DNA of 40,099 nt, from the NCBI GenBank assembly GCA_937942165.1, contig CALDFW010000088.1:1-40099 (forward strand), in the 5' to 3' direction. Source of the DNA: an uncultured bacterium (GTDB lineage: Bacteria > Latescibacterota > UBA2968 > UBA8231). This document shows, in pieces, positions 15,569-23,839 of the stretch. The notes under the pieces were generated by a model that was given only the letters and a program-made list of their open reading frames with translations, had not been told where the DNA came from and did not search any database. Numbering within the stretch: position 1 is the stretch's first letter; each line of letters begins with the position of its first letter. The position numbers and the translations under genes are program-made.

Positions 15569-16144
15569 ATGGCGGTGGAATTAGGCGTATTGGGACTGCA
15601 GGGAGACTATGCTGCGCACGGAGCTATGTTGGACCGGCTTGGTGCGACTTGGCACGTAATTAAGAAGCCGAGTCAGCTCGACGGTATAGACGGGCTGGTT
15701 ATGCCCGGAGGTGAAAGCACCACGCTGATCAAGCTGATGGATTCATCGGGGCTCTGGAAGGCAATCGCCGATTACGCGGCGTTGGGAAAGCCCGTCTTCG
15801 GGACCTGCGCAGGGATGATCTTGGTGGCAAAAGATGTGATCAATCCGGCACAGCGATCGCTGGGGCTGATTGATATAGGCGTTGAGCGCAACGGCTACGG
15901 CCGTCAGATTGACAGCGCCGAAGTGGGCGGCATTTTTCGAGACGCAGAGGGAAATCGCCCCATGGATATGGTGTTTATTCGCGCGCCGCGGATTACGCGG
16001 TTGGGGGACGGGGTTGAGGCACTGGCTGAATGTCGAGGCGACGTGGTGATGGCACGACAAGACCGGGTGGTGGTTGCTTCGTTTCATCCAGAGCTCACGG
16101 ATGATCTAACTGCTCATCGATACTTTGTGGAAATGGTGGCCTAG
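15569..16144 (+). CDS. pdxT: Pyridoxal 5'-phosphate synthase glutaminase, PdxT subunit
   Basis: A 191-residue class I glutamine amidotransferase that frees ammonia from glutamine and channels it to PdxS. The glycine-rich M-P-G-G-E-S-T-T (45-52), nucleophile Cys80 (F-G-T-C-A-G-M) and the H173/E175 pair (S-F-H-P-E-L) complete the triad. L-G-L-Q-G-D-Y-A-A-H is the usual N-terminal block. AGAGAGAGCT precedes ATG 15569. Transcription probably runs on from pdxS through the intervening hairpin and stops at the terminator 27 bases after the stop codon. Confidence 0.97.
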   Translation: MAVELGVLGLQGDYAAHGAMLDRLGATWHVIKKPSQLDGIDGLVMPGGESTTLIKLMDSSGLWKAIADYAALGKPVFGTCAGMILVAKDVINPAQRSLGLIDIGVERNGYGRQIDSAEVGGIFRDAEGNRPMDMVFIRAPRITRLGDGVEALAECRGDVVMARQDRVVVASFHPELTDDLTAHRYFVEMVA

Positions 16145-16170
16145 CCTGCTGTGCTCCACCTTAGGTTGTA

Positions 16171-16212
16171 AATACCCCGTGCAAAACGCCGTTTGCACGG
16201 GGTATTTTTTTT
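16171..16212 (+). terminator. Rho-independent terminator after pdxT
   Basis: A perfect 15-bp stem (16171-16185 with 16192-16206) closes a 6-base loop and is followed by T through 16212. It is the strongest terminator in the window and separates pdxT from the convergent barrel gene. Confidence 0.93.
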
Positions 16213-16236
16213 ATGCGTGTTGGTGTTTGCTCTGCG

Positions 16237-16833
16237 CTAAAAGTCGAACCGCACTTTGGCCGACAGGCGATTAATGCCGATCGAATCGTCAGCAAAGATA
16301 ATGTCGCGCTGCAGATGAAGACCCACGTGTAAGCGGTCGTTCAGTCCCACTTCAGCGCCTATGCCGGGCGCAAGAGCAAAGTAGCTGTCGCTGGCAGCAG
16401 GAGCGTAGATCTCGGCGTCAATGGCCAGGTAGTATGCAAAGGGACTCGCGTCAAAGACTGAGCGCGTTCCGGCCGATAGCAGATGGGCGTCTTGGTTGGC
16501 GATTCGCGCGTAGCCGACCTGAAAACCCAGCCAGTTCTCGATTTGATACCCAAGATACAGACCGGTAAATAGGTCCGTCTCTTCCGTTTCTAGGCCATTT
16601 TCATATTCTGTAGAAACGGTTGCCGAACCGAGATGTCCTTCGACGTAGAGTTGGCCCTCGCTGCGAAAGCGCCCGTAGCCGCCCCTGCCATACTCGCTGC
16701 CCTCAGGACCGTCGGTGCGTCCGGGCTCTGCGGCGTATAGGACCAGGCTGGGGGGGGGCGAGCGGCGACCTGAGTCGGCGGCCGAAGCCGCTGTAGCCAG
16801 TGCCAGCATCGCAATAGTTGTCCAGCGTAGCAT
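16237..16833 (-). CDS. Outer-membrane beta-barrel protein
   Basis: A 198-residue protein with a clear signal peptide (cleavage probably after A-A-S-A-A, ~19). About eight amphipathic strands follow (for example E-N-W-L-G-F-Q-V-G-Y-A-R-I and L-H-V-G-L-H-L-Q-R-D), and the end is K-V-R-F-D-F, whose terminal Phe and alternating pattern match the BAM recognition signal. An early Pro/Gly-rich segment (residues 24-58) precedes the barrel. It resembles small OmpA-like/OmpW-size barrels, but no specific family motif is seen. AAAGGAG shortly before ATG 16833 is a strong ribosome site. It is the last of four minus-strand envelope genes, 12 bases after the LpoB-like gene. Confidence 0.75.
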   Translation of the reverse strand: MLRWTTIAMLALATAASAADSGRRSPPPSLVLYAAEPGRTDGPEGSEYGRGGYGRFRSEGQLYVEGHLGSATVSTEYENGLETEETDLFTGLYLGYQIENWLGFQVGYARIANQDAHLLSAGTRSVFDASPFAYYLAIDAEIYAPAASDSYFALAPGIGAEVGLNDRLHVGLHLQRDIIFADDSIGINRLSAKVRFDF

Positions 16834-16845
16834 GACTTATCTCCT

Positions 16846-17442
16846 TTAAAAGCCGATACTCTGCTTTTTGAAGTGCTTGGTTATTTCCTTGTGGTCGGTC
16901 CACACAATTTCGGTTGTGGCAATGTCCGTCAATTCAAAGGTCGCCTTGTAGTAGACTACTTTCTGGCTACCGACTTGCTGTATGGTCGAAGTAATGACCC
17001 CGCCCATCATATAGCGGGCACCGCGCTGGTTGCCGGGTCCTTGGGCCTCGTCTTCGCGCACGTAACCCGACCCCTGATACTCATACTCTTCGGCGATTTC
17101 CTGCCGCGCCGTTTTGTCCAAGAAAGTGAACTTACCGCTCTGGATAAGTGCGGTTTTTACGTGGTCGTAGAGCGCCTGCATGTCGATGTGTTCAGACGTT
17201 CGATTGCGCGGCACTTCCAAGATGACGACCGGCTTCTCCACGGCGCGACCGTCGATCCAGCCTTCCATGGAACCGATCATCTTTTTGGCGACCAGCTGCA
17301 TGTCGTTCTGGTTCCACTTGTCGTCGAGCATGGAAATCTCATTGGGATCGCCATATTCTCCGCGGGTAAAGGCTCTGGGCCCGCCGCAGGCGCTTAGGAT
17401 GAAGGTCGCCGCTAAGGTTAGACCTAATGCCCATGTCTTCAT
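16846..17442 (-). CDS. LpoB-like lipoprotein (penicillin-binding protein activator family)
   Basis: A 198-residue lipoprotein with lipobox L-S-A-C (Cys19). The domain matches the LpoB family: D-M-Q-L-V-A-K-K-M (47-55), K-P-V-V-I-L-E-V-P-R-N-R-T-S-E-H-I-D, A-L-I-Q-S-G-K-F-T-F-L-D, A-R-Y-M-M-G-G-V-I and a closing V-W-T-D-H-K-E-I-T-K. In E. coli LpoB reaches through peptidoglycan to activate PBP1b. Homologues beside COG3014-type genes occur in many bacteria with unproven roles. AAGGAG lies close upstream of ATG 17442. There is no penicillin-binding protein gene nearby. It is third in the four-gene minus-strand unit, 27 bases from the upstream periplasmic-protein gene. Confidence 0.87.
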   Translation of the reverse strand: MKTWALGLTLAATFILSACGGPRAFTRGEYGDPNEISMLDDKWNQNDMQLVAKKMIGSMEGWIDGRAVEKPVVILEVPRNRTSEHIDMQALYDHVKTALIQSGKFTFLDKTARQEIAEEYEYQGSGYVREDEAQGPGNQRGARYMMGGVITSTIQQVGSQKVVYYKATFELTDIATTEIVWTDHKEITKHFKKQSIGF

Positions 17443-17469
17443 GTGTGTTCTCCTTATGCGTAGCGTGTT

Positions 17470-18309
17470 TTAGTCCCACTCGCACTGAAAGTTTGTCCGC
17501 TTCAAATGCCACTTATCGCTGAGCATTTGATCCTGTCGGTAGAGGGCCTGTAAGGCGCAGTAACTCTGCAGGGAGCTAGAGGGATAGGTGAAAGCGTATT
17601 CGCTGGCGGCTTCGCGCTCGCGCGCTGTAAGGTCGGCTGATCCGTAGATATTTGGTCGCGTCGAAGTAAAGACCAGCACCTTCTTTGGGCCGTAGGTCTT
17701 TAACGGCACGTCGGCGGCAAACGTCACGCGTCGAACCTGTTTAGGTAAGAGCAGGTCGCTGTTGTCCACCTGTCCGTCGCGCTGCCAGCGTCCGGCTAAA
17801 ATCTGCTGTAGGTTGCCTACGAAAACGCGTTCGCGCTGGCCGTCGGGCACGATTAGGTAGAGGTAGCCTTGGCGCGCTTGAGTGGAGAGGGGTTTGTTTC
17901 CGCCCAAGCCCTCAAAGTCCAGATGGACCGTCAGCTGCACCGAGCGGTTGGGAGAGAGAGCGTGTAGGGAAAGTGCCTGTAGCACGGCCTCCGATACTCC
18001 GGCTTCCTTGAGGTCGATCAGCGCGTCGACCGACGCATCGCAGGCGCAGCGTCGCTCCTCGAGCATTTTGATAATGGCGCCCTCGCTAAACTGGCTGGCG
18101 CTGAGCTTTTTTACGTCGTCTGGTCTCATCGGCAGCTGCTGGGAGCGTTCGTAGCGTTTGGGCAGCGCACCCCCATCCCAATCGACGATGTTGACGATCT
18201 GTCCTCGCGCTAGCGGATCCACGCCGCTGGCGGGCGTGCTCTGCTGTGCGGTAAGTGCCTGTGCGCCGATCAAGACGGTAAGCACTGCCGTAGCGATGTG
18301 TTTTTTCAT
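17470..18309 (-). CDS. Exported protein of unknown function in the LpoB-like/COG3014 unit
   Basis: A 279-residue protein with an Ala-rich signal peptide (cleavage near A-L-T-A-Q, ~21) and no lipobox, so probably soluble periplasmic. I do not recognise a family. A mixed region with R-R-C-A-C-D (~86-91) and a helical V-D-A-L-I-D-L-K-E-A-G-V-S-E part resembles short helical repeats that bind partners. A beta-rich middle (V-Q-L-T-V-H-L-D-F-E-G-L) follows. Cysteines at ~88 and ~90 and two near the end could form disulfides. GAGGAG sits before ATG 18309, and the upstream stop is only ten bases away. Its position implies that it works with the two lipoproteins. Confidence 0.75.
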   Translation of the reverse strand: MKKHIATAVLTVLIGAQALTAQQSTPASGVDPLARGQIVNIVDWDGGALPKRYERSQQLPMRPDDVKKLSASQFSEGAIIKMLEERRCACDASVDALIDLKEAGVSEAVLQALSLHALSPNRSVQLTVHLDFEGLGGNKPLSTQARQGYLYLIVPDGQRERVFVGNLQQILAGRWQRDGQVDNSDLLLPKQVRRVTFAADVPLKTYGPKKVLVFTSTRPNIYGSADLTAREREAASEYAFTYPSSSLQSYCALQALYRQDQMLSDKWHLKRTNFQCEWD

Positions 18310-18319
18310 GGTGTGCTCC

Positions 18320-19747
18320 TCAGTGAAAAACGCGCGTGCTCAAAAAGGTTTTGTTCCCTTCCGTTTGTTCAACGTGGGGAAGGGCCTGCGTGTGCACTAC
18401 TCGTCCCTGTGTATCTAAGACTTCGATGTGCCGTGATGCGGCATCGCCTCCCTTCGGAAGGCGCGCGATGTGAACGGCGCGCGGTAGCGACAGCCAACCG
18501 CGCGTATCCGCAGCCTCTGTTGCGTTGCCGAGTAGGCTGAATAGGCCACCGACTAATTCGCCGAGTCCTTTGTTGAATGCCCGATCGTCTTCGTCGTCCC
18601 CCGCATTTGCTATCGTTTTCTCTATGCTCTTAGACGCTAAATACTTGGCGGTTGCACGCGCAACGGTGCGCAGCAGGATGTGATCAAATTTTTGCTCCAA
18701 CGTGCGGCGCGCAATGATGTCTAGATCTTCGGCTAATACGCCCATGGCGCTGGTCTGGCTATCGCGTAGACGCACGGCTCCGAGGGGAGGCGAGGTGGTT
18801 TTGTAGTGGGGCAACGCCAGACTTAGCCAGTAGTCAACCGCATAGTCGTGGTATACGTAGTGGTTGTTGTAGCGATCTACTGCCCGTTCGGAGAGCGCCC
18901 AAATGGCGTCACCTCGATCGTCTTTAAGAATGGGAATACTCATTTCGTTTTGCTCTTTGCGCGGCACAAAGCCGCTCTCAACAAAGACGATTATTTCGCC
19001 ATTCGGCGGCAGTTTGATCTCCTCTGGGCGCAGGCGGTATCGTTCCGTATACAGCCGCACTTCGTCGCTATAGCCTAGCTTTTGAGCAACGCGCACCAGA
19101 TCGATAAGAAGCATGCGCGGCACGCTGGTGCCAAATGCCTCTCTGTATGCACGATAGCCTTTTTCGGCATCTTTATACGATATGTAGGCATCGTTCCACT
19201 CGCCTTCGCTGTCGAAGAAGAGGCCCGTTACATATTGCATAAAAGCATCGTTTTTGTAGCTCAGCTCGTACTCGGACTGCTGGGCGTAGGATGCGAGTTT
19301 GAGATTGGCTTTGCGGCATTCGACCAGTACGGCCTGACGATCGCCCAGTCGTTCGTAATTTAACGCGCGGAAATAGTGAATGAATACGCGCTCAAACTCT
19401 TCGCCGCGATAGGCGACAATTGCATCGTTGGTCAAGAAGGCTGCGGCTTCGCGCGAGACGGACCGGGTGTATAGGCGGTCAATGAGGCGTTCGGCGCGCT
19501 CAAATTCTGCGTTGGATTGGGCATACAGACCTTGGTAGTGAAATATGAGCCCGCGCTCCAAGCGATAGAGCAGCATATTGGTCTTGCCGTTGGGCTTTTC
19601 TAGCCGGTCCAGCGCATCGACGTAGTTTCCCTGTCGCAGCTGGCTGAGCGAACGCGAAACGTAGCTAGAATAGCTGGCCGCGCAGCCGCTGAGAGAGAGA
19701 AGAAGCGCACTGCAAATGGCGATGCGCAATGATAGTAGGCTTCTCAT
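18320..19747 (-). CDS. COG3014-type TPR-like lipoprotein
   Basis: A 475-residue lipoprotein with lipobox L-S-G-C (Cys22). Residues ~30-240 are helical hairpins of tetratricopeptide type (L-R-Q-G-N-Y-V-D-A-L-D-R-L, F-H-Y-Q-G-L-Y-A-Q-S-N-A-E-F, Y-F-R-A-L-N-Y-E-R-L-G-D). From ~250 a beta-containing part starts with N-G-E-I-I-V-F-V-E-S-G, and the C-terminal portion has R-G-W-L-S-L-P-R-A-V-H-I-A-R-L-P, all as in the COG3014 family. These proteins are commonly encoded beside LpoB-like lipoproteins, with no established function. It heads the minus-strand envelope unit. The ribosome site is weak: GGGAG lies 12 bases before ATG 19747. Confidence 0.82.
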   Translation of the reverse strand: MRSLLSLRIAICSALLLSLSGCAASYSSYVSRSLSQLRQGNYVDALDRLEKPNGKTNMLLYRLERGLIFHYQGLYAQSNAEFERAERLIDRLYTRSVSREAAAFLTNDAIVAYRGEEFERVFIHYFRALNYERLGDRQAVLVECRKANLKLASYAQQSEYELSYKNDAFMQYVTGLFFDSEGEWNDAYISYKDAEKGYRAYREAFGTSVPRMLLIDLVRVAQKLGYSDEVRLYTERYRLRPEEIKLPPNGEIIVFVESGFVPRKEQNEMSIPILKDDRGDAIWALSERAVDRYNNHYVYHDYAVDYWLSLALPHYKTTSPPLGAVRLRDSQTSAMGVLAEDLDIIARRTLEQKFDHILLRTVARATAKYLASKSIEKTIANAGDDEDDRAFNKGLGELVGGLFSLLGNATEAADTRGWLSLPRAVHIARLPKGGDAASRHIEVLDTQGRVVHTQALPHVEQTEGNKTFLSTRVFH

Positions 19748-19905
19748 CTATCAGGGGTACTCCCGCTCCAAGGTCCACCTATTGGATGCGCTGAGTTGGC
19801 AATTGTTCCCAAGGGGATTGGGGCTTTCAATTGGGTGAAGGTGGGAAAGAAGCTGCACGTGCGCGCTCTCTTTCCCGTTGCAGAGACAGGGGGGATGGCA
19901 GGGAA

Positions 19906-20277
19906 TCACTCTGCGCGAGCGACGCGTATGGCGATGCCGTCGCGCACGCTCGAGAGCGCGCGCGGATCTCCTTCGATACTGCCGATAACGTTCACCTCCG
20001 TCACAAGGCGACATTCGTCCCCCTGAGACGCGGGCGTAGGGCCATAGGGTAGGGCTAGTGAATTGCCGCCGGTCCAGAAGCACACGGTGCCCGGATCAAC
20101 CACCTGACGGGCGTCGTCCTCGAGCTCTGCGCGCACGGGCAGTTCAAAGTAAACCTCTTCTCCCCAAGTGCTGGCCGAGGCGGTGTGGGGCAGCGCTTCC
20201 CAAACTAAACGGGCCGTGGGCGTGTTGTTTAGTATCGCCGTAAGGTGGCCGCTTTCCCAGCTGATTTCGATGCGCAC
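19906..20277 (-). CDS. Cyclophilin-like fold protein (TM1367 type)
   Basis: A 123-residue protein whose sequence follows Thermotoga TM1367, a cyclophilin-like fold protein (Cyclophil_like family): W-E-S-G, L-V-W-E-A-L-P near 24-30, T-W-G-E-E-V-Y-F-E-L-P-V, Q-V-V-D-P-G-T-V-C-F-W, G-G-N-S-L-A-L-P-Y-G-P-T-P and V-N-V-I-G-S-I-E-G. Isomerase activity has not been established for the group. The GTG at 20277 is chosen because the protein then starts V-R-I-E-I-S-W-E-S-G, level with the family N-terminus. A TTG at 20295 would add six residues. Both have weak ribosome sites. It diverges from the Gfo/Idh gene. The 158 bases downstream, up to the COG3014 gene, show nothing clear. Confidence 0.8.
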   Translation of the reverse strand: MRIEISWESGHLTAILNNTPTARLVWEALPHTASASTWGEEVYFELPVRAELEDDARQVVDPGTVCFWTGGNSLALPYGPTPASQGDECRLVTEVNVIGSIEGDPRALSSVRDGIAIRVARAE

Positions 20278-20306
20278 TTCGAGTCTCTTTTGCAAGTGAG
20301 TGAAAT

Positions 20307-20335
20307 TTGCTTAATGGTATGACCAGATGTAATAT
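20307..20335 (+). promoter_or_regulatory. Candidate promoter for the Gfo/Idh-methyltransferase-ClC unit
   Basis: TTGCTT (20307-20312) and TAATAT (20330-20335) are 17 bases apart in an AT-rich divergent gap. An overlapping TATAAA (20333-20338) is an alternative -10. Confidence 0.3.
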
Positions 20336-20388
20336 AAATAGTCGTCGAACGACCTCAAAACACACCCCTTTACATGTGCAGAAACAGG

Positions 20389-21429
20389 ATGACTAAGCCC
20401 AGAGTTGCCGTTGTTGGCTATGGATTTGCAGGACGCTGTTTTCACACGTATTTGGTCGATCTCGCAGAGGGACTAGAGCTCTATGCGCTTGCCAGCAGCC
20501 GTCCGGAAGCGCGTGCCGATGCCGAAGAGCGGTTTGGCATCAAGACCGTGGAAACCTTTGAAGAGATTCTCGCCGATGAGGCGGTTGATCTCGTCGTGTT
20601 GGCGACGCCTAACGACCTCCATGCACCGCAGGCTATACGGGCCATGGAAGCGGGTAAGCACGTAGTGACCGACAAGCCCATGTGTCTGAGCCTGCGCGAG
20701 GCCGATGCGATGATTGCGGCTAGTCGAGAAAATGACCGCCTGCTCAGCGTTTTTCAAAATCGTCGCTGGGACGGTGACTTCTTAACGGTCAAACAAGTGT
20801 TAGACGAAGGATTGCTTGGAGCGCCTTTTCTCATCGAGATGTTTTGGGGCCAGTACGGCGTGCCGCGCGGCTGGCGCGGCGATGCTGCGCACGGTGGGGG
20901 CAAGTTTTTCGATCTGGGGGCGCACTTGGTTGATCAGGCCCTTCAGCTGGTTGACGCGCCGGTTGAGCGCGTGTATGCTGCGTTTCACACTCCGCCGGGC
21001 TGGTCGCGCGATATTGAGGCGCATGCAATGGCGAGTATTCGCTTTGCCAACGGCGTTGAGGCGCGCGTCGAGAATTCTTCCATGGCAAAAAGTCCGAAAC
21101 CGCGCTGGTATGTATTGGGCACCGAAGGAGCGCTTGTAAAAGAGGGCATTGATCCGCAGGAGCCGGCGATGATTGCCGGTGATATAGACGCTGCGCGCGA
21201 GGCGCCAGAGCACTACGCCCGGCTCTTTCACAGCGCGTCTGGACAGGCCGCCGAAACGGTCGTCGAGACGGTGCCCGGTCGCTGGCGTTCCTACTACGAA
21301 AATATTGCAGAGGCATTAGCAGATCGCTCCAAGCTGGCGGTCACTGCCGAGAGCGCGCGCGCGGCACTGGCCGTTATTGAAGCGGCCCGGGAGGCTGCTG
21401 CGACGGGCAAGGCAGTTGACTTAAAATGA
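20389..21429 (+). CDS. Gfo/Idh/MocA-family NAD(P)-dependent oxidoreductase
   Basis: A 346-residue dehydrogenase. The N-terminal Rossmann fold has V-A-V-V-G-Y-G-F-A-G and L-A-T-P-N-D-L-H. The family Lys is in T-D-K-P-M-C-L-S (a DKP form of the usual EKP), and the C-terminal half has G-G-K-F-F-D-L-G-A-H-L-V-D-Q, with the catalytic-site His. It is close to the YdgJ/YvaA-like subgroup acting on inositols or sugars, and the substrate is unknown. An in-frame ATG at 20374 would add five residues. Neither start has a good ribosome site, but 20389 gives the normal N-terminus. The stop overlaps the next gene by four bases (ATGA). Confidence 0.88.
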   Translation: MTKPRVAVVGYGFAGRCFHTYLVDLAEGLELYALASSRPEARADAEERFGIKTVETFEEILADEAVDLVVLATPNDLHAPQAIRAMEAGKHVVTDKPMCLSLREADAMIAASRENDRLLSVFQNRRWDGDFLTVKQVLDEGLLGAPFLIEMFWGQYGVPRGWRGDAAHGGGKFFDLGAHLVDQALQLVDAPVERVYAAFHTPPGWSRDIEAHAMASIRFANGVEARVENSSMAKSPKPRWYVLGTEGALVKEGIDPQEPAMIAGDIDAAREAPEHYARLFHSASGQAAETVVETVPGRWRSYYENIAEALADRSKLAVTAESARAALAVIEAAREAAATGKAVDLK

Positions 21430-22016
21430 AGCTAAAGCCGGGGAATTACGGTAAAGAGACCACGTTTGAAGTGCGCAACTTCGACGCGGCGATTTCCTCA
21501 GAGGAGTATGCGCGTCTCGGCAAGCACCCGCTCTATTTGGTGCTAGATAATCTGCGCAGCGCCTTTAACGTCGGAGCCATATTCCGCACCGCAGACGCCG
21601 CCCGTATTGCGGGGGTGTTGACCTGCGGTTACACGGCGCATCCCCCCCATAAAAAGCTGGATAAGACGGCGCTGGGCACGCTGGATTTTGTTCCGACGCG
21701 CCATTTCGAAACGTCCTCTCACGCCCTGGACTATCTGCGAGACGAAGGCGTCGCCGTGTGGGCGTTGGAGACGACCTCCCACAGCGTATGCTATACCGAA
21801 GTCGACTATCCACAGCCGCTGGCTCTCGTATTGGGAAACGAGGCGCTAGGCGTCGAGCGCGCGACGCTGGAGCGCTGTGATCAAATGCTGGAAATACCCA
21901 TGTATGGGTATAAGAACTCGCTCAACGTAGCCGGTGCTGCAGCCGTCGCCTGTTTTGAGGTGCTTCGCCAGTGGCGCACGTGTGGTTTAGTCCAAGATCC
22001 CACCGTTCATGGATAA
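21426..22016 (+). CDS. SpoU/TrmH-type RNA 2'-O-methyltransferase
   Basis: A 196-residue knotted (SPOUT) methyltransferase. The three motifs are visible: D-N-L-R-S-A-F-N-V-G-A-I-F-R-T-A-D-A, L-A-L-V-L-G-N-E-A-L-G-V and I-P-M-Y-G-Y-K-N-S-L-N-V-A-G-A-A-A-V, which bind SAM in the knot. An extended RNA-binding domain such as that of RlmB is absent, so TrmH- or TrmL-like tRNA targets or an uncharacterised target are all possible. It overlaps the Gfo/Idh gene at the 5' end (ATGA) and the ClC gene by eight bases at the 3' end, so the three are one coupled unit despite unrelated functions. Confidence 0.88.
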   Translation: MKLKPGNYGKETTFEVRNFDAAISSEEYARLGKHPLYLVLDNLRSAFNVGAIFRTADAARIAGVLTCGYTAHPPHKKLDKTALGTLDFVPTRHFETSSHALDYLRDEGVAVWALETTSHSVCYTEVDYPQPLALVLGNEALGVERATLERCDQMLEIPMYGYKNSLNVAGAAAVACFEVLRQWRTCGLVQDPTVHG

Positions 22017-23838
22017 AAAAGTATCCCTGCTCCGAGCGCTTAGAACGCACCTGCGCGAGCGTGTATCCATCGAATTTACCTCGCGCATCTACCTATACAG
22101 TGCCCTTGTTGGGGTGATTTCTGGTCTAGGAGCGGTGCTGTTTACGTATGGCTTGGAGCTAGCGCGCTTTGTGCTTGTAGAAAAGCTGGCGGGGTTTAGG
22201 CAGCTGCATCCCGATGGAGAAGTGCGCGTAGACTTCTCCTTTTGGGGGGAGACCGTATACGATGAGCGACTTTGGCTGCTGCTTCTATTGCCTGCACTGG
22301 GCGGTCTGTGCAGCGGATATATCGCGCATCGTTTTGCACCAGAAGCGGAAGGGCCGGGCGCCGATGCAATGATTGACTCCTTTCACAACGGACGTGGCAT
22401 TATCCGCCCAGTCGTCGCTCCCGTCAAAGCACTGACGACCATCATAACGTTGGCTTCTGGTGGAGCGGCCGGACGGGAAGGACCGCTTATTCAAATCGGT
22501 GCCAGTTTGGGCTCTTGGCTGTCGGCGCGCCTGCGTCTGTCGGCGTCTCAGCGACGCATACTGCTGCTGGCGGGAACGGCCGGTGGGCTGGGCGCTATTT
22601 TTCGCGCGCCGCTGGGTGCGGCCATTACCAGCGTTGAGATTTTATACCGCGAGGACTTCGAGAGCGACGCGCTTATTCCCTGCGTTATAAGTTCGTTCGT
22701 TGCCTATTCCATCTACGTTTTTACCTTCGGGTTTTCTCACCTATTCACTCTGCCATACCTGTCTTTTACAGACGTTCGCGAACTACTGTTCTATCTGCTC
22801 TTAGGAGCGGTGTGCGCTTGTGTGGGCGTTTTTTACATACGGCTGCTGCGCTGGGGAAATGCGCAGTTTGCCAAGCTGCCGTGGCCGCGCTACCTCGTCG
22901 TCGGTTTTGGGGGACTGCTTGTTGGAGGCATCGCGCTACTCGATCTGCGGGCGTTGGGCAGCGGCTTCGGCGTGCTGCAGTTGGGTATTGACGGTCAGCT
23001 TGGTATAAAGGCCTTTATAGCGCTGGCGACACTCAAAATATTTGCCTCTATGTGCACGGTTTCTAGTGGGGGTTCCGGCGGGCTCTTTGGTCCGTCGATT
23101 TTTATAGGCGGTATGCTGGGTGGGACCATTGGCACGCTAGGGCAGAGCTATTTTCCAGAAGTCGTGCAGCAGCCCGCCGCCTATATGGTAGTGGGCATGG
23201 CCGCTTTTTTCGGTGCCGTCGCCAACACGCCGCTGGCCGCGCTGATCATCGTAACGGAGATGAGCGGCGGATACCATTTGCTGCCTCCGCTGATGGTAGT
23301 GGGCGCGCTTGCGCTTATTTTTACGCGCAGCTATCACATGTACACCAATCAGGTGCAGAATAAATTTCATTCCCCGGCGCACGTAAAAGATCTCACGGTC
23401 AACGTGCTGAAAGGGCTGCGAGTAGCAGACGTATTTGCTCGTCTAGACAACACGTCGGAAGCGCTTGTTAGCAATATCTTGCCCTATTTTTCCCTGGCGG
23501 CACTCAGCAAGAAAATGGGCCACGTACACTTTGTCGTCGTCGACGATGCCGAGCAGCTGCGCGGTATGATCAGCTTAGAGGATCTAGAGCTGCCCGAGGA
23601 TGATTTTATGCGCAATCTCGTGCTGATTGAAGATATGGTGGTCGACGATGTGAAGCCGCTCGACGCGGAGGATAACCTGCACGAGGCGCTGCAGAAACTG
23701 CTCGACAGTGGCTACGACAAGCTGCCGGTCGTACGGTGCGACGAACACGGGAAGCGCCTGCTGATGGGCTATATGATGCACCGAGACCTGATGCGCATCT
23801 ACCACGAAGAGGTCAAGGCGCTGGAAGATCAGGAATAG
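22009..23838 (+). CDS. ClC-family anion transporter/channel with C-terminal CBS pair
   Basis: A 609-residue ClC protein with membrane helices over ~27-440 and a CBS pair at ~470-600. The gating glutamate is present as E157 (G-R-E-G-P), as is G-L-F-G-P-S (358-363). Two positions differ from E. coli ClC-ec1. The filter motif is G-P-G (115-117) instead of G-S-G. The residue equivalent to the internal proton glutamate E203 is I211, following E210 in A-P-L-G-A-A-I-T-S-V-E-I. The first change recalls the nitrate-selective plant ClC-a, and the second is expected in proteins that do not couple protons. ATG 22009 lies within the methyltransferase end and has no separate ribosome site. Confidence 0.93.
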   Translation: MDKKVSLLRALRTHLRERVSIEFTSRIYLYSALVGVISGLGAVLFTYGLELARFVLVEKLAGFRQLHPDGEVRVDFSFWGETVYDERLWLLLLLPALGGLCSGYIAHRFAPEAEGPGADAMIDSFHNGRGIIRPVVAPVKALTTIITLASGGAAGREGPLIQIGASLGSWLSARLRLSASQRRILLLAGTAGGLGAIFRAPLGAAITSVEILYREDFESDALIPCVISSFVAYSIYVFTFGFSHLFTLPYLSFTDVRELLFYLLLGAVCACVGVFYIRLLRWGNAQFAKLPWPRYLVVGFGGLLVGGIALLDLRALGSGFGVLQLGIDGQLGIKAFIALATLKIFASMCTVSSGGSGGLFGPSIFIGGMLGGTIGTLGQSYFPEVVQQPAAYMVVGMAAFFGAVANTPLAALIIVTEMSGGYHLLPPLMVVGALALIFTRSYHMYTNQVQNKFHSPAHVKDLTVNVLKGLRVADVFARLDNTSEALVSNILPYFSLAALSKKMGHVHFVVVDDAEQLRGMISLEDLELPEDDFMRNLVLIEDMVVDDVKPLDAEDNLHEALQKLLDSGYDKLPVVRCDEHGKRLLMGYMMHRDLMRIYHEEVKALEDQE

Positions 23839-23839
23839 C

